64,000 nucleotides of DNA from an uncultured Polycyclovorans sp. (lineage in GTDB: Bacteria > Pseudomonadota > Gammaproteobacteria > Nevskiales > Nevskiaceae), in contig CAKZHZ010000078.1 in NCBI GenBank assembly GCA_936928855.1, positions 20,193 to 84,192 on the forward strand, in the 5' to 3' direction. The notes beneath the pieces are model-generated. The model was not told where the DNA came from. It did no database searches and saw only the letters and a list, made by a program, of their open reading frames with translations. The position numbers were made by a program, and so were the translations under genes. The first letter of the stretch is position 1; each line of letters begins with the position of its first letter. Below, in pieces: positions 16,007 to 23,558 of this stretch.

Positions 16007-16321
16007 ATGGAACAGACCGAACAGATCACCGCACCGAAGCCGTGGAAGCACCTCGCGGCGATCGCTGTCGTTGCCGGTCTCATTGCTCCGACTGCGGCCG
16101 TGCTCGCGCTCAATTTCCCGCTGCAGCTGATCGGACTGTTGTTCCTGGTGCCGCCGGCGTTCGTCATCGCGCTTTTTGCGGGTCTGCATGCCTTTGCGCG
16201 AGCCAAGCATCTCTCGCTCGTCGCCAGTGGCTTCGATCCGCACGATCCGATTCATGGCTCCGACTTTCACCGTTGGGGTCCGGGCAGCCCGTGGCACATG
16301 CGCACGTCGCGTAGCCCCTAA
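16007..16321 (+). CDS. Small inner-membrane protein of the conjugation region
   Basis: 104 residues from ATG 16007 (GGGAGG upstream). Two membrane segments, LAAIAVVAGLIAPTAAVLAL and LQLIGLLFLVPPAFVIALFA, are followed by a polar C-terminus with HDPIHGSDFHRWGPGSPWHM. It is convergent with traG (stop codons 3 bp apart). It could be an entry-exclusion-like or mating-pair-associated membrane protein, as such genes often sit near traG. That is context only. Palindrome copy 6 is directly upstream. Confidence 0.7.
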   Translation: MEQTEQITAPKPWKHLAAIAVVAGLIAPTAAVLALNFPLQLIGLLFLVPPAFVIALFAGLHAFARAKHLSLVASGFDPHDPIHGSDFHRWGPGSPWHMRTSRSP

Positions 16322-16323
16322 CG

Positions 16324-19300
16324 TCACGGCAGTCTCCAGTTCCGCCCGAAGTCGGGATTCCCTGGCTTCGGGCTTTGCTCATCCGGCTTGCTGAACTTCT
16401 CGGAGCGTTCAAGTAGCTTCTCAGCGTCTTCGAGAATTTCGTTGCCTTTACGTGCCCACTCTGTGTTCTCCTTGCCGGAAGCCGCCAGCGTCTCGAAGTC
16501 GCCGCGGAACAGCTCGCCGGCACGGCCGTAGACATCCTGCGCGGCCAAGCGGTACTCGGGAGCATCAGTCGCCGGGAGTGAACCGTGCTCCTGGATGTAC
16601 TCCTGCTTGGCTTGCTCGACCGCATTGGCGCCCAGCGCCTGCGTTAGCAGCAGGCCCTCGTTCGTCCCGATCGTGTTCGTGTCCGACCAGCCCTTGGCAA
16701 CGTCCAGGCTCCCACGCAGACCGCCGACGACCTTGGCCTCGATCGATGCGGGTAGGATCGATGGCGTCTTTAGTGACCCGCCGGCGCTCGCGTCGCCGTA
16801 AGCCTGCCCCGAGATTCCATAGCGGAAATCCTCAGCCGACTGCCCGCTGATCGTGAAGCCACGCGCTTCGAGCGCACCGCTGTAGCCTTGGCCAAAGGCC
16901 GCGAGCGCTGCCTGGTCCGTGCTGCCATCGAGGCGAAAGGCGCGCTGCATGAGCGCTTCCACGTGACCGGGGTCAAGGAGCGCCGCGCCCCCCTGCGCTG
17001 ATTCGAGCGCCGTGTAGGCGTGCCCAGCCTCCACGCTGTCCATCCGCCGGTAGCGCGTGTCCACCGTCGAGCCGAAGTCTCCGGACGCAATACCGCTCAT
17101 GCTCCAGTTCACCGGATCGCCGTGCTGATCGAAGGTCGCCGCCAGGCCGACGCTGCCGCGCTCGTCGAGCTGCCGGCGTAACACGTCGGCCTGTGCATCG
17201 TCGATGGCGCCACGCTCGAGCGCGCCCGAAATCATCCGGTCCGCAGCCGCGCCGCTGACCGACCCGTTCCACAAGCCCGCGTGCTTCATCTCCGCTTCGC
17301 GCAGGCCCTCGATGCCCGCGCCAGGCGCGAAGTAGTCCGCGATCTTCTGGCGCATCTCGGTGCGTGCCGCCTGGCCTGTCGTGTCGACTTGGGCGATGCG
17401 CCCTCCGATCTCGTCCACACCACCCAAGCGCTGCGCCGTCGTGCCGGCGACTGCGGTCTGCGTCATGCGGAACTGGTCGCCGGCCGTCATCGCATCGAAG
17501 CCACGGTTGTCCGCCACCCGCTCGGTGGCCACCGCGTGCGCCGCACCGCTGGTGCCCTCGGCATGGCCCAGCCGCTCCGGCGACACACCGAGATCGTCCG
17601 CCGTCTCGCGATAGGCGAACCCGCGAGCGAAGTCGAACGCATAGAAGTCCTGCGCGCGCGAAGGCTCGAACCCCGATTCGGCGCTCATCGCCGCCGTCGA
17701 CGATTCTCGCTGCCGTGTCAGCGCCTTGAGGCGATCGCCTTCTGTGGCGCCGGCAAAGCCGGCCGACAGATCGCGCTCGACCTGGGTGCGCGCCACACCG
17801 GCCGTACCCTCGGTCTTGCCGATGCCGAACAGCTCTTCGCCGGCGCGCTCGCGCGAACCGATGGCGCTGCCGCCTGACCGCGACGTGTTGGCGGCCGTCA
17901 CGGCCGCGCTGGCCGCACCCAGCGGCGCTTGCAGGCCACCGGCGATCTCCTGATGCCCGACGACGCTGCCCAGCGTCTGACCGGCGGAAATCTCGCCGGC
18001 TTGATAGGCGAGCCTGCCGGTGTCGCCACCGGACACGCCGGCCAGGTAATCGAATTGCGCAAGGTTCTGCTGCGCGCCGAAACTCGACGCCCCGACGTTG
18101 GCGTCATAGCCGAACTGCTGCAGGCGCCCCATCGTGCCAGGGGCGCTGTTGAGCTGTTCCTGCAGGGCAGCCTGCTGCTCGATCTGCAGGCGCTGCTTGC
18201 CGGCGGCTTCGCCGCCCTGGTTGAAGTCGCCCTGCCACTGCTGGCCCATCGACGTGAAGGCGTAGCTGCTGGCCAGCTTGAACAGACCCCCGGTCAGCAC
18301 TGTGGCCAGCACCATCGCCATCGTGCGCGCCTTGCCAAACACGCCCAGCGCAGCGACAGCGCCTTCGGGCGCATTCATGATCGCCTGGTAGCCGAGCGCA
18401 TGGCGCTTGACCTCGGTGAAGGCGTCGAAGGCCGCGTCCTGCTGCATCTGGACCGCGATCACATCACAGATGCCCCAAAGGGCCAGCCAGATGAACAGCC
18501 CGGCGACGACGGACAGCGCTCGCATCACCATCGGCGTCGCCACGAACAGCAGACAGATCGGCGCGACGCCGACGGCGATCGCGATCATGATGCCGCGCAG
18601 GCGCGGTATCCATTGGTTCATCGCCTCGCTGGCACCGAAGGCTTCAGACATCATCTGGCGATCGACCAGTGTGTTGATGCCCGTACTGAAGTCCGGATCG
18701 TTGAGCGCCAGCGAAATCGACTTGCCCATCGCGATCGAGCGCAGCCAAGTCTCCGATGTCGCGATCCCCGGATCGAACATCTGCGCCCCTCGGATCATGG
18801 CGGCATCGCAGGCAGCGCGCTCCGTCGCGTCCGACCAGGTGAAGCCCGCCTGTTCGCAGGCCGATTGCTTCATCGGCTGCATGGTCGACGTGATCGAGCC
18901 GTTGAGCTTGCTTTCGAGGTAGTTCCACGCCTCGCCGCAGGTGCCCGGCACGCCGCCTTCGTTGCCGTCCGGGAACCACACCGTCGGCCACGACGGGTGA
19001 TTCCAGTTCGCGTACTCGCTGTACAGATCCCAGCCCGGTGCGCCACGCATCACGCGTTCCATCGACGCACCGTTGTAGCCGGACCCGATCGCGGTCATGC
19101 CGCAGTCCTTGAAGTATTGCGCCAGGCTGCGATCGAGGTTGATGCTCGGCGTCGACGCCTTGATCGCCGAAAAGATCATCGAGTAGGAGATCCCGCCGAC
19201 ATCGTCCTTGTACGGCGTGGCGCTGGCGGTATCGACCATCTGCACCATGCCCTTCTCGACAGCTGACAGGCCGCCGGCAAGCAGCACCAGGACGGCGGGA

Positions 19301-19665
19301 ACGTCCGGCACTGCCTCGGTCTTGTTGCGCACGGGGTCGTAGATTTGCAGCGCACCTTTCGGCAGGACCATGCCCCAGAACAGCATGATCCCGATCAGGA
19401 ACGGCGTGATCAGTGACATCGGGTTGCCACCTCGGCCGCCGAGCGCCTGTGTGCCGAAGAAGATCGAGCCGCCGATGCATGTCACCGCCACAAAGCAGGC
19501 GGCCAGGATGACAAAGCCCGGATCGGAAACGATCAGCCCGAGGCGCTTGAACGCCGCGACCGTTTCGTCGAAGGCGTTGTAGGTGATGTACTCCATCGTG
19601 AGGGCATAGGCCCACGACGGCACGAACAGCAGCAGAACGGGGCTGCACCGCAGGAACGTGCGCAT
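16324..19665 (-). CDS. traG: F-type conjugation protein TraG
   Basis: 1,113 residues, within the usual TraG range. It begins with a signal-like hydrophobic stretch (LLLFVPSWAYALTMEYITYN). Several membrane segments follow across about 500 residues, e.g. VILAACFVAVTCIGGSIFFG, MSLITPFLIGIMLFWGMVLP and IMIAIAVGVAPICLLFVATP. A long Gly/Ala/Gln-rich periplasmic C-terminal region of about 550 residues ends in charged sequence. In F, TraG acts in pilus assembly, mating-pair stabilisation and entry exclusion. It follows traH by 5 bp. ATG 19665 is used because sequence upstream in the same frame is antisense to traH. Confidence 0.9.
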   Translation of the reverse strand: MRTFLRCSPVLLLFVPSWAYALTMEYITYNAFDETVAAFKRLGLIVSDPGFVILAACFVAVTCIGGSIFFGTQALGGRGGNPMSLITPFLIGIMLFWGMVLPKGALQIYDPVRNKTEAVPDVPAVLVLLAGGLSAVEKGMVQMVDTASATPYKDDVGGISYSMIFSAIKASTPSINLDRSLAQYFKDCGMTAIGSGYNGASMERVMRGAPGWDLYSEYANWNHPSWPTVWFPDGNEGGVPGTCGEAWNYLESKLNGSITSTMQPMKQSACEQAGFTWSDATERAACDAAMIRGAQMFDPGIATSETWLRSIAMGKSISLALNDPDFSTGINTLVDRQMMSEAFGASEAMNQWIPRLRGIMIAIAVGVAPICLLFVATPMVMRALSVVAGLFIWLALWGICDVIAVQMQQDAAFDAFTEVKRHALGYQAIMNAPEGAVAALGVFGKARTMAMVLATVLTGGLFKLASSYAFTSMGQQWQGDFNQGGEAAGKQRLQIEQQAALQEQLNSAPGTMGRLQQFGYDANVGASSFGAQQNLAQFDYLAGVSGGDTGRLAYQAGEISAGQTLGSVVGHQEIAGGLQAPLGAASAAVTAANTSRSGGSAIGSRERAGEELFGIGKTEGTAGVARTQVERDLSAGFAGATEGDRLKALTRQRESSTAAMSAESGFEPSRAQDFYAFDFARGFAYRETADDLGVSPERLGHAEGTSGAAHAVATERVADNRGFDAMTAGDQFRMTQTAVAGTTAQRLGGVDEIGGRIAQVDTTGQAARTEMRQKIADYFAPGAGIEGLREAEMKHAGLWNGSVSGAAADRMISGALERGAIDDAQADVLRRQLDERGSVGLAATFDQHGDPVNWSMSGIASGDFGSTVDTRYRRMDSVEAGHAYTALESAQGGAALLDPGHVEALMQRAFRLDGSTDQAALAAFGQGYSGALEARGFTISGQSAEDFRYGISGQAYGDASAGGSLKTPSILPASIEAKVVGGLRGSLDVAKGWSDTNTIGTNEGLLLTQALGANAVEQAKQEYIQEHGSLPATDAPEYRLAAQDVYGRAGELFRGDFETLAASGKENTEWARKGNEILEDAEKLLERSEKFSKPDEQSPKPGNPDFGRNWRLP

Positions 19666-19670
19666 GGGGA

Positions 19671-21104
19671 TCACTTCGACGCGCTGGTTTTCATCTGCAG
19701 GTCTCGCTGCCGCTGACTCAGCATCTCGTGCGCGAGCGCGATGTTCGTCGACAGATCGGCAACCTGCGCCGCGTAGTTCGCCTTCGCCATCTCTCGATAT
19801 CGAAGGGAGCGCTCTTCCATCGCCGCCACGCGCCCGTAGGCGCCGGCGATGTGGGCGACGTTGCACTTCTGTGGGATGCCGGCGCTGTACCGCTGGAGCT
19901 CGTGGACCTCGCGCGCCTTCGACAGGACGAGGCGCGTCATCTTGTGCAAATCGTCGAACATGCGCGCCGCATACGCGGTCGACAGCGGAAGCACCAGTGC
20001 GTCGATCGTCTCCGGAACTGTCTGCTGTGCCGTCGCGTCGCGCAGCAGGTTGTAAAGCGGGAACGGTGCGCGGCTCAGGAACTCGCGGTCGTCGGCCGAA
20101 AGCAGCTGTGCGCCGCCGACCGACATCTTCGCGGCGATGCCGGTCAGCCGGTCCGCGATCGAGTCGGCGATGTTCGACGAGCTGGCGACGCTGCACGCGC
20201 CGGCCGTTCCACCGGCGACCGGCGCACGTTTCTCCATCTGCCCGACGATCAGATCGAAGCCGTCAATCTGGTCATTGCCGGCGCACGATTCAACCGGCAT
20301 CACAATCCAGGTTCGTGTGGCGTCGCTGTAGCCGACGTGCACGTCGCCAATCAGGCCGCGCGCCAGGTCGGCGTACTCGTCCAGGTCCAGCAACTCGGCC
20401 GCGTTGCCGACCACGCTCCCGTTCGTGAAGACGGTCTTGAAGGCCGCCGGACACTCGGACATTGCATCGGCCTGGCTCACCGGCGAGGCACCATTGCCTG
20501 CAGCCGTCTGATCGTTGAAGTCCTGGGTATTCTTCAGCACCCCATCGAGGATGCCTTTGCCCTGGGCGGCCTTCTCGCGCATACCGTCGAATACGGACGT
20601 GTCCCCAGATACCGCGAGTGCCGCTACCTGCTTCGACATCCGGCAGTCATTCACCTGAATCGAGTTCAGGTAGTCCGTGATCTGCTCCATCGTCTGCATC
20701 GCGGAGCTACACGGTTTGCAGTACTCCTGCATCGCGAGATCGAACGCGAAAGCCGGCGCAGCCTGGATGATGCGCTGGAACTTCTCGACCAGGTATTCCG
20801 TATCGAGATAGCTCATCGCACCGCCGAACAGATCGATCCCGCCGCAGCCGGCCTGAATGCGCGGCGGCTGCACGGTCAGCAGGTAGTCGTTGGTCATGCG
20901 CCAGCGCCCGGAGAAGCTGCCAGCGTTGTAGTAGCCGCGCTGTTGTGTGTTCAGCGAGCTGGGGCCGCCGCTGATCGACTGGTCGAACCAGTCCTCGACC
21001 CAATCGTCGGCATGTGCGCTGCCGGTCCAGAGCGCAAGCGGGATCATCGCCATGGCGAAGATGGTGAAGCGCTTGGCCAACTGATGGAGGGTGAGAGCGT
21101 TCAT
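19671..21104 (-). CDS. traH: F-type conjugation protein TraH
   Basis: 477 residues from ATG 21104 with AGGAGG upstream. It has a signal peptide (FAMAMIPLALWTGSAHA), then TraH features: an N-terminal ADDWVEDWFDQ, GCGGIDLFGGAMSYLD and a cysteine pair EYCKPCSSAMQTMEQITDYL. A long helical coiled region follows. TraH is a periplasmic protein needed for F-pilus assembly with TraF and TraW. Here it is directly upstream of traG, the classical traH-traG order. The promoter should lie at 21105-21180 around palindrome copy 7. Confidence 0.93.
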   Translation of the reverse strand: MNALTLHQLAKRFTIFAMAMIPLALWTGSAHADDWVEDWFDQSISGGPSSLNTQQRGYYNAGSFSGRWRMTNDYLLTVQPPRIQAGCGGIDLFGGAMSYLDTEYLVEKFQRIIQAAPAFAFDLAMQEYCKPCSSAMQTMEQITDYLNSIQVNDCRMSKQVAALAVSGDTSVFDGMREKAAQGKGILDGVLKNTQDFNDQTAAGNGASPVSQADAMSECPAAFKTVFTNGSVVGNAAELLDLDEYADLARGLIGDVHVGYSDATRTWIVMPVESCAGNDQIDGFDLIVGQMEKRAPVAGGTAGACSVASSSNIADSIADRLTGIAAKMSVGGAQLLSADDREFLSRAPFPLYNLLRDATAQQTVPETIDALVLPLSTAYAARMFDDLHKMTRLVLSKAREVHELQRYSAGIPQKCNVAHIAGAYGRVAAMEERSLRYREMAKANYAAQVADLSTNIALAHEMLSQRQRDLQMKTSASK

Positions 21105-21154
21105 CGGATACCTCCTGCCGGACTTGCGCCCGGTGTGCTGTGAAGACTGGGCGG

Positions 21155-21172
21155 CGTTTCGCATGCGAAACG
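21155..21172. promoter_or_regulatory. Element palindrome copy 7 (18 bp), upstream of traH
   Basis: Core 21156-21171, 51 bp upstream of the traH start. It also abuts the DnaA-box-like TTATCCACA at 21174 at the edge of the putative replication origin. Confidence 0.82.
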
Positions 21173-21173
21173 T

Positions 21174-21372
21174 TTATCCACAGGTGCGCTGGGTCGCTTT
21201 CGCGTTAAGAGCTTTTTATTTGAGTTAAGAACGCGCGCGCGCGTTACGGGCTGCGGAAACGCAGCGGCGGCGCAGGTTTGCGGCCTGCGGTTGTTCCCGA
21301 TCAGCCATGGCCGGCCGTTCGCGATCAGCCATGATCGTGACGGCGCGCGCGTTCCCGATAAGCCATGCCCGA
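21174..21372. other. Putative iteron-type replication origin (oriV)
   Basis: A perfect DnaA box, TTATCCACA (21174-21182), is followed by an AT-rich patch (about 21208-21230) and a CG-alternating run. Three 17-bp direct repeats follow: GTTCCCGATCAGCCATG (21293-21309), GTTCGCGATCAGCCATG (21317-21333) and GTTCCCGATAAGCCATG (21351-21367). Start spacings are 24 and 34 bp. The repA gene ends 5 bp beyond the last repeat. DnaA box, AT-rich zone, iterons and initiator gene together are the standard plan of an iteron plasmid origin. Confidence 0.75.
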
Positions 21373-22305
21373 TCACAGAATGTCCCCATATCTACGCGCC
21401 ATCCCGGAATCGCCGGAAGTAGTGGCTCTTCGGGAACGCTGGATGTCTGTGAGCAGGGCAGACGTGCCTCGCGAGTCCCGGCTGTAGGCTCGGAAATAGT
21501 CGTCCTGAACCTGCAAAATGAATCGGTCGAGCGGCGGCGCGAGGCTGCGTGCTACCAAGTGGTGAATCTCGAACCGAAACCGCCGCAGCGAGCTTTCGCT
21601 GCCGGACTTTCGGTGCAGATTTTCAAGGCGGATCGACCAGGCCGGTTGGTTGCCCAGGTGCTTCCTGAGGATCAGGTAGAGGCGGCGCTCGAGGCCACTT
21701 GTCAGGCCAAAGTACGCCGGATCAAGCGTCAGAACTTCGCGCGCCTGGACCGCACGAAACAGCCAGTCCGACAGTGTGATGCTCAGCCTTGGGTCGTGGA
21801 CGCTGGTTCGGTCGAGTAGTCTGTAGCCGTCGACCAGCCCGAAACTTTCAACGGCCTGCAGTCCATCGGTGCAGATGTTTGTCTTGATGCGAGCGCCGGT
21901 CAGCCGATCGAGCGCTTGGATAAGCCGCCGCATGGGGCCGCCGCCAAGGCCGCGCTGCGTGCTCTTGAGGAGATCGTACGTGCGTACGTGCAGCGTTCTA
22001 CCGAGCGCGCGTCCGCGGTTTGCGGCTTCAGTGAGCTGGCCACTGCAGTAGTACAGAACATCCGCGTCATAGATGGTGGGCGCGCCACGCGCGCTGGGGA
22101 TGATTTCGATGCGGACGCCGGCGAACTCGTAGCAGCGAACGTAGCTTCCCGGCCTCTTGGAAAGCGAAAAGAATGGGAACTCGAGCGTTGCGCGGTCACC
22201 CTTCAGCGGCGCATCCGAGATGTCTGCGAGGAAGAGCTCCAACTGCTCGAAGGTGCTTTGCGTTTCGCATGCGAAACGCGGTCCTGGCCGAGCCCCGCCG
22301 TCCAC
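21373..22305 (-). CDS. repA: Replication initiator RepA (RPA family)
   Basis: 310 residues. Motifs of the plasmid/ICE 'replication initiator protein A' family are present: QLELFLADISDAP near the N-terminus, IYDADVLYYCSGQLTEAANR, VRTYDLLKSTQRGLGGGPMR, LTGARIKTNICTDG and LSDWLFRAVQAREVLTLDPA, then winged-helix-like RRLYLILRKHLGNQPAWSIR. It binds origin iterons to start replication. GTG 22305 is chosen: GGGGAG lies upstream, the previous gene's stop is 5 bp away, and the length fits the family. Palindrome copy 8 then lies inside the first ~16 codons, where repression could act on the transcript. Confidence 0.88.
   Translation of the reverse strand: MDGGARPGPRFACETQSTFEQLELFLADISDAPLKGDRATLEFPFFSLSKRPGSYVRCYEFAGVRIEIIPSARGAPTIYDADVLYYCSGQLTEAANRGRALGRTLHVRTYDLLKSTQRGLGGGPMRRLIQALDRLTGARIKTNICTDGLQAVESFGLVDGYRLLDRTSVHDPRLSITLSDWLFRAVQAREVLTLDPAYFGLTSGLERRLYLILRKHLGNQPAWSIRLENLHRKSGSESSLRRFRFEIHHLVARSLAPPLDRFILQVQDDYFRAYSRDSRGTSALLTDIQRSRRATTSGDSGMARRYGDIL
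22260..22279. promoter_or_regulatory. Element palindrome copy 8 (20 bp), inside the repA 5' end
   Basis: Core 22262-22277. With the GTG 22305 start, the site encodes RFACETQ near codons 9-15 of repA. Either repression works by roadblock, or the true repA start is further downstream. Confidence 0.8.
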
Positions 22306-22310
22306 TGGGC

Positions 22311-22592
22311 TCAGCTCCCCGTGCGCAGCACGCGTGTCCGCACCGGTCGTGCTCGCTTCGCTGCGTCGGCTTCGCGCAGCGCCTCGCGCTGCGCGATCCA
22401 CCGCAGCACCGTTTCTCGCCGCCATCGAGCCGGGCGATCCCAATACGACGGCGGCAATTCATCGGGTGCTCTGCTGCGCAGGCTGTAGACCGTGGCGGGC
22501 GAGATGCCCAGCATGCACGCCAAACCATCGATGCCGATGATTTGGCCATCGGCGCTGGCAGGTGCGGAGTCGTGCTCTTTATTGCGCTTCAT
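22311..22592 (-). CDS. AlpA-like helix-turn-helix regulator
   Basis: 93 residues from ATG 22592. The HTH spans IIGIDGLACMLGISPATVYS then LRSRAPDELPPSYWDRPARW and the RRETVLRWI helix, the AlpA/excisionase-type winged-HTH pattern. The C-terminus is Arg-rich. It lies 5 bp upstream of repA in the same direction. It may regulate replication or act as the excisionase for the integrase. A perfect inverted repeat (22595-22617) touches its start codon and could be its own operator. Confidence 0.82.
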   Translation of the reverse strand: MKRNKEHDSAPASADGQIIGIDGLACMLGISPATVYSLRSRAPDELPPSYWDRPARWRRETVLRWIAQREALREADAAKRARPVRTRVLRTGS

Positions 22593-22594
22593 TG

Positions 22595-22617
22595 CGCGCC
22601 CACGGTACGTGGGCGCG
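22595..22617. promoter_or_regulatory. Perfect inverted repeat at the AlpA-like gene start
   Basis: CGCGCCCACG (22595-22604), 3-bp spacer, CGTGGGCGCG (22608-22617). It ends two bases before the ATG (minus strand), in place of a normal RBS. A bound protein or the RNA hairpin would block expression of the alpA-like and repA pair. Confidence 0.6.
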
Positions 22618-22661
22618 TGCAACTAGGGCAGATGCAAAAAACTGTAGGTTTGTGACCTGGA

Positions 22662-23417
22662 CTAATGCAGTCGGGCGCGACCAATCAGTCCGATCGAGGT
22701 AGCACGGGAGATCGCCTCATCCGTTGTACGTGCCCCCAGCTTTCGTCTGGCGGTCGCGAGATGCATGTCTACCGTGCGGATCGCGACGCCCATCTGGTCC
22801 GCCACCTGCTTCCTCGCGTAGCCCTCCGCGAGCAAAGACAGCACCTTGGTGGGTTGTCGACCGAGGCGAGGAATGGCGGGCGTAGGCGCCCCTAGATCGG
22901 TCATCGCATGTGCACTTTCGCATATGCGGCAGAGCAGCTTTGTCGCTCTGGCGACGGTGAAATCACGCTCTGCGCCGGACATCGGCGCAGGCATGCCCGA
23001 CAACAGCACATACCCGTGCTCGCCATGTAAGTTATGGACGTGTATGCACAGCCCCTGGTGCAGGCCATACCTCTCAGTCTCCGTCCACAGCTGCGGCGGC
23101 GCTACTTCGCTCAACTGCACCTCTTCGAGTGCAAACGACGCAAAGCGGCGCTTGATCGCCTGCCGAATTGGGTCGATTCCGATCCTATGGCTTCGCACAT
23201 AAGCATGGAGCCAGTCCCGCGGGTAGTTGGTGATGCGGAATGTAATGTCCTTCCTCCGCGACTTTCGGACTTCGACGCGACAGAAGTAATAGGGGAACCC
23301 GGATTCTTCCGCGAGCTGGAGCAGATCCGCTCCAAGTACGGCCTGGATGTCGGTCGCCCTTGTGGGTTCCGAAGCCTCCGTCATCACCTCAGTCAGATCA
23401 TCGCCAACAGAGCTCAT
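22662..23417 (-). CDS. LuxR-type quorum-sensing regulator (solo)
   Basis: 251 residues. The N-terminal autoinducer-binding domain has the conserved W69, Y73, D82 and P83 (DWLHAYVRSHRIGIDP). The tryptophan usual in the following PFxW motif is replaced (RRFASFALEE). The C-terminal LuxR HTH spans VLSLLAEGYARKQVADQMGV and AIRTVDMHLATARRKLGART. No luxI synthase is in the window, so it is a solo sensing host or neighbour signals or another ligand. Position between repA/alpA and the integrase suggests it links cell density to excision, copy number or transfer, as TraR does in Ti plasmids. Confidence 0.92.
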   Translation of the reverse strand: MSSVGDDLTEVMTEASEPTRATDIQAVLGADLLQLAEESGFPYYFCRVEVRKSRRKDITFRITNYPRDWLHAYVRSHRIGIDPIRQAIKRRFASFALEEVQLSEVAPPQLWTETERYGLHQGLCIHVHNLHGEHGYVLLSGMPAPMSGAERDFTVARATKLLCRICESAHAMTDLGAPTPAIPRLGRQPTKVLSLLAEGYARKQVADQMGVAIRTVDMHLATARRKLGARTTDEAISRATSIGLIGRARLH

Positions 23418-23477
23418 CTCCGTTCCCTCGTCGCCTGATCGCCGCCGCGAAGGCAGCGACAGAGTTGCTTGGAAGAA

Positions 23478-23553
23478 TGGTGCCCCGGGTAGGAATCGAA
23501 CCTACGACCCTCTTCTTAGGAGGAAGATGCTCTATCCACTGAGCTACCGAGGC
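23478..23553 (-). tRNA. tRNA-Arg (anticodon CCU), carried by the element
   Basis: A 76-nt cloverleaf with encoded CCA. The acceptor GCCTCGG pairs with CCGGGGC (one G-U). The D arm is AGCTCAGTGGATAGAGC, the anticodon loop CTCCTAA reads AGG, and the T stem GTAGG/CCTAC is perfect around TTCGATT. It starts 5 bp after the integrase stop codon on the same strand. It has the same anticodon as the truncated tRNA at 24845-24896 but differs clearly in sequence and points the other way. It is therefore not the attachment-site duplicate but separate cargo. Confidence 0.95.
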
Positions 23554-23558
23554 GCAGA

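Noticed and set aside
23478..23553. tRNA-Arg as the left attachment site of a small element containing only the integrase
   Set aside because: The partner fragment at 24845-24896 is in the opposite orientation and differs in sequence, so they cannot be simple direct att repeats.
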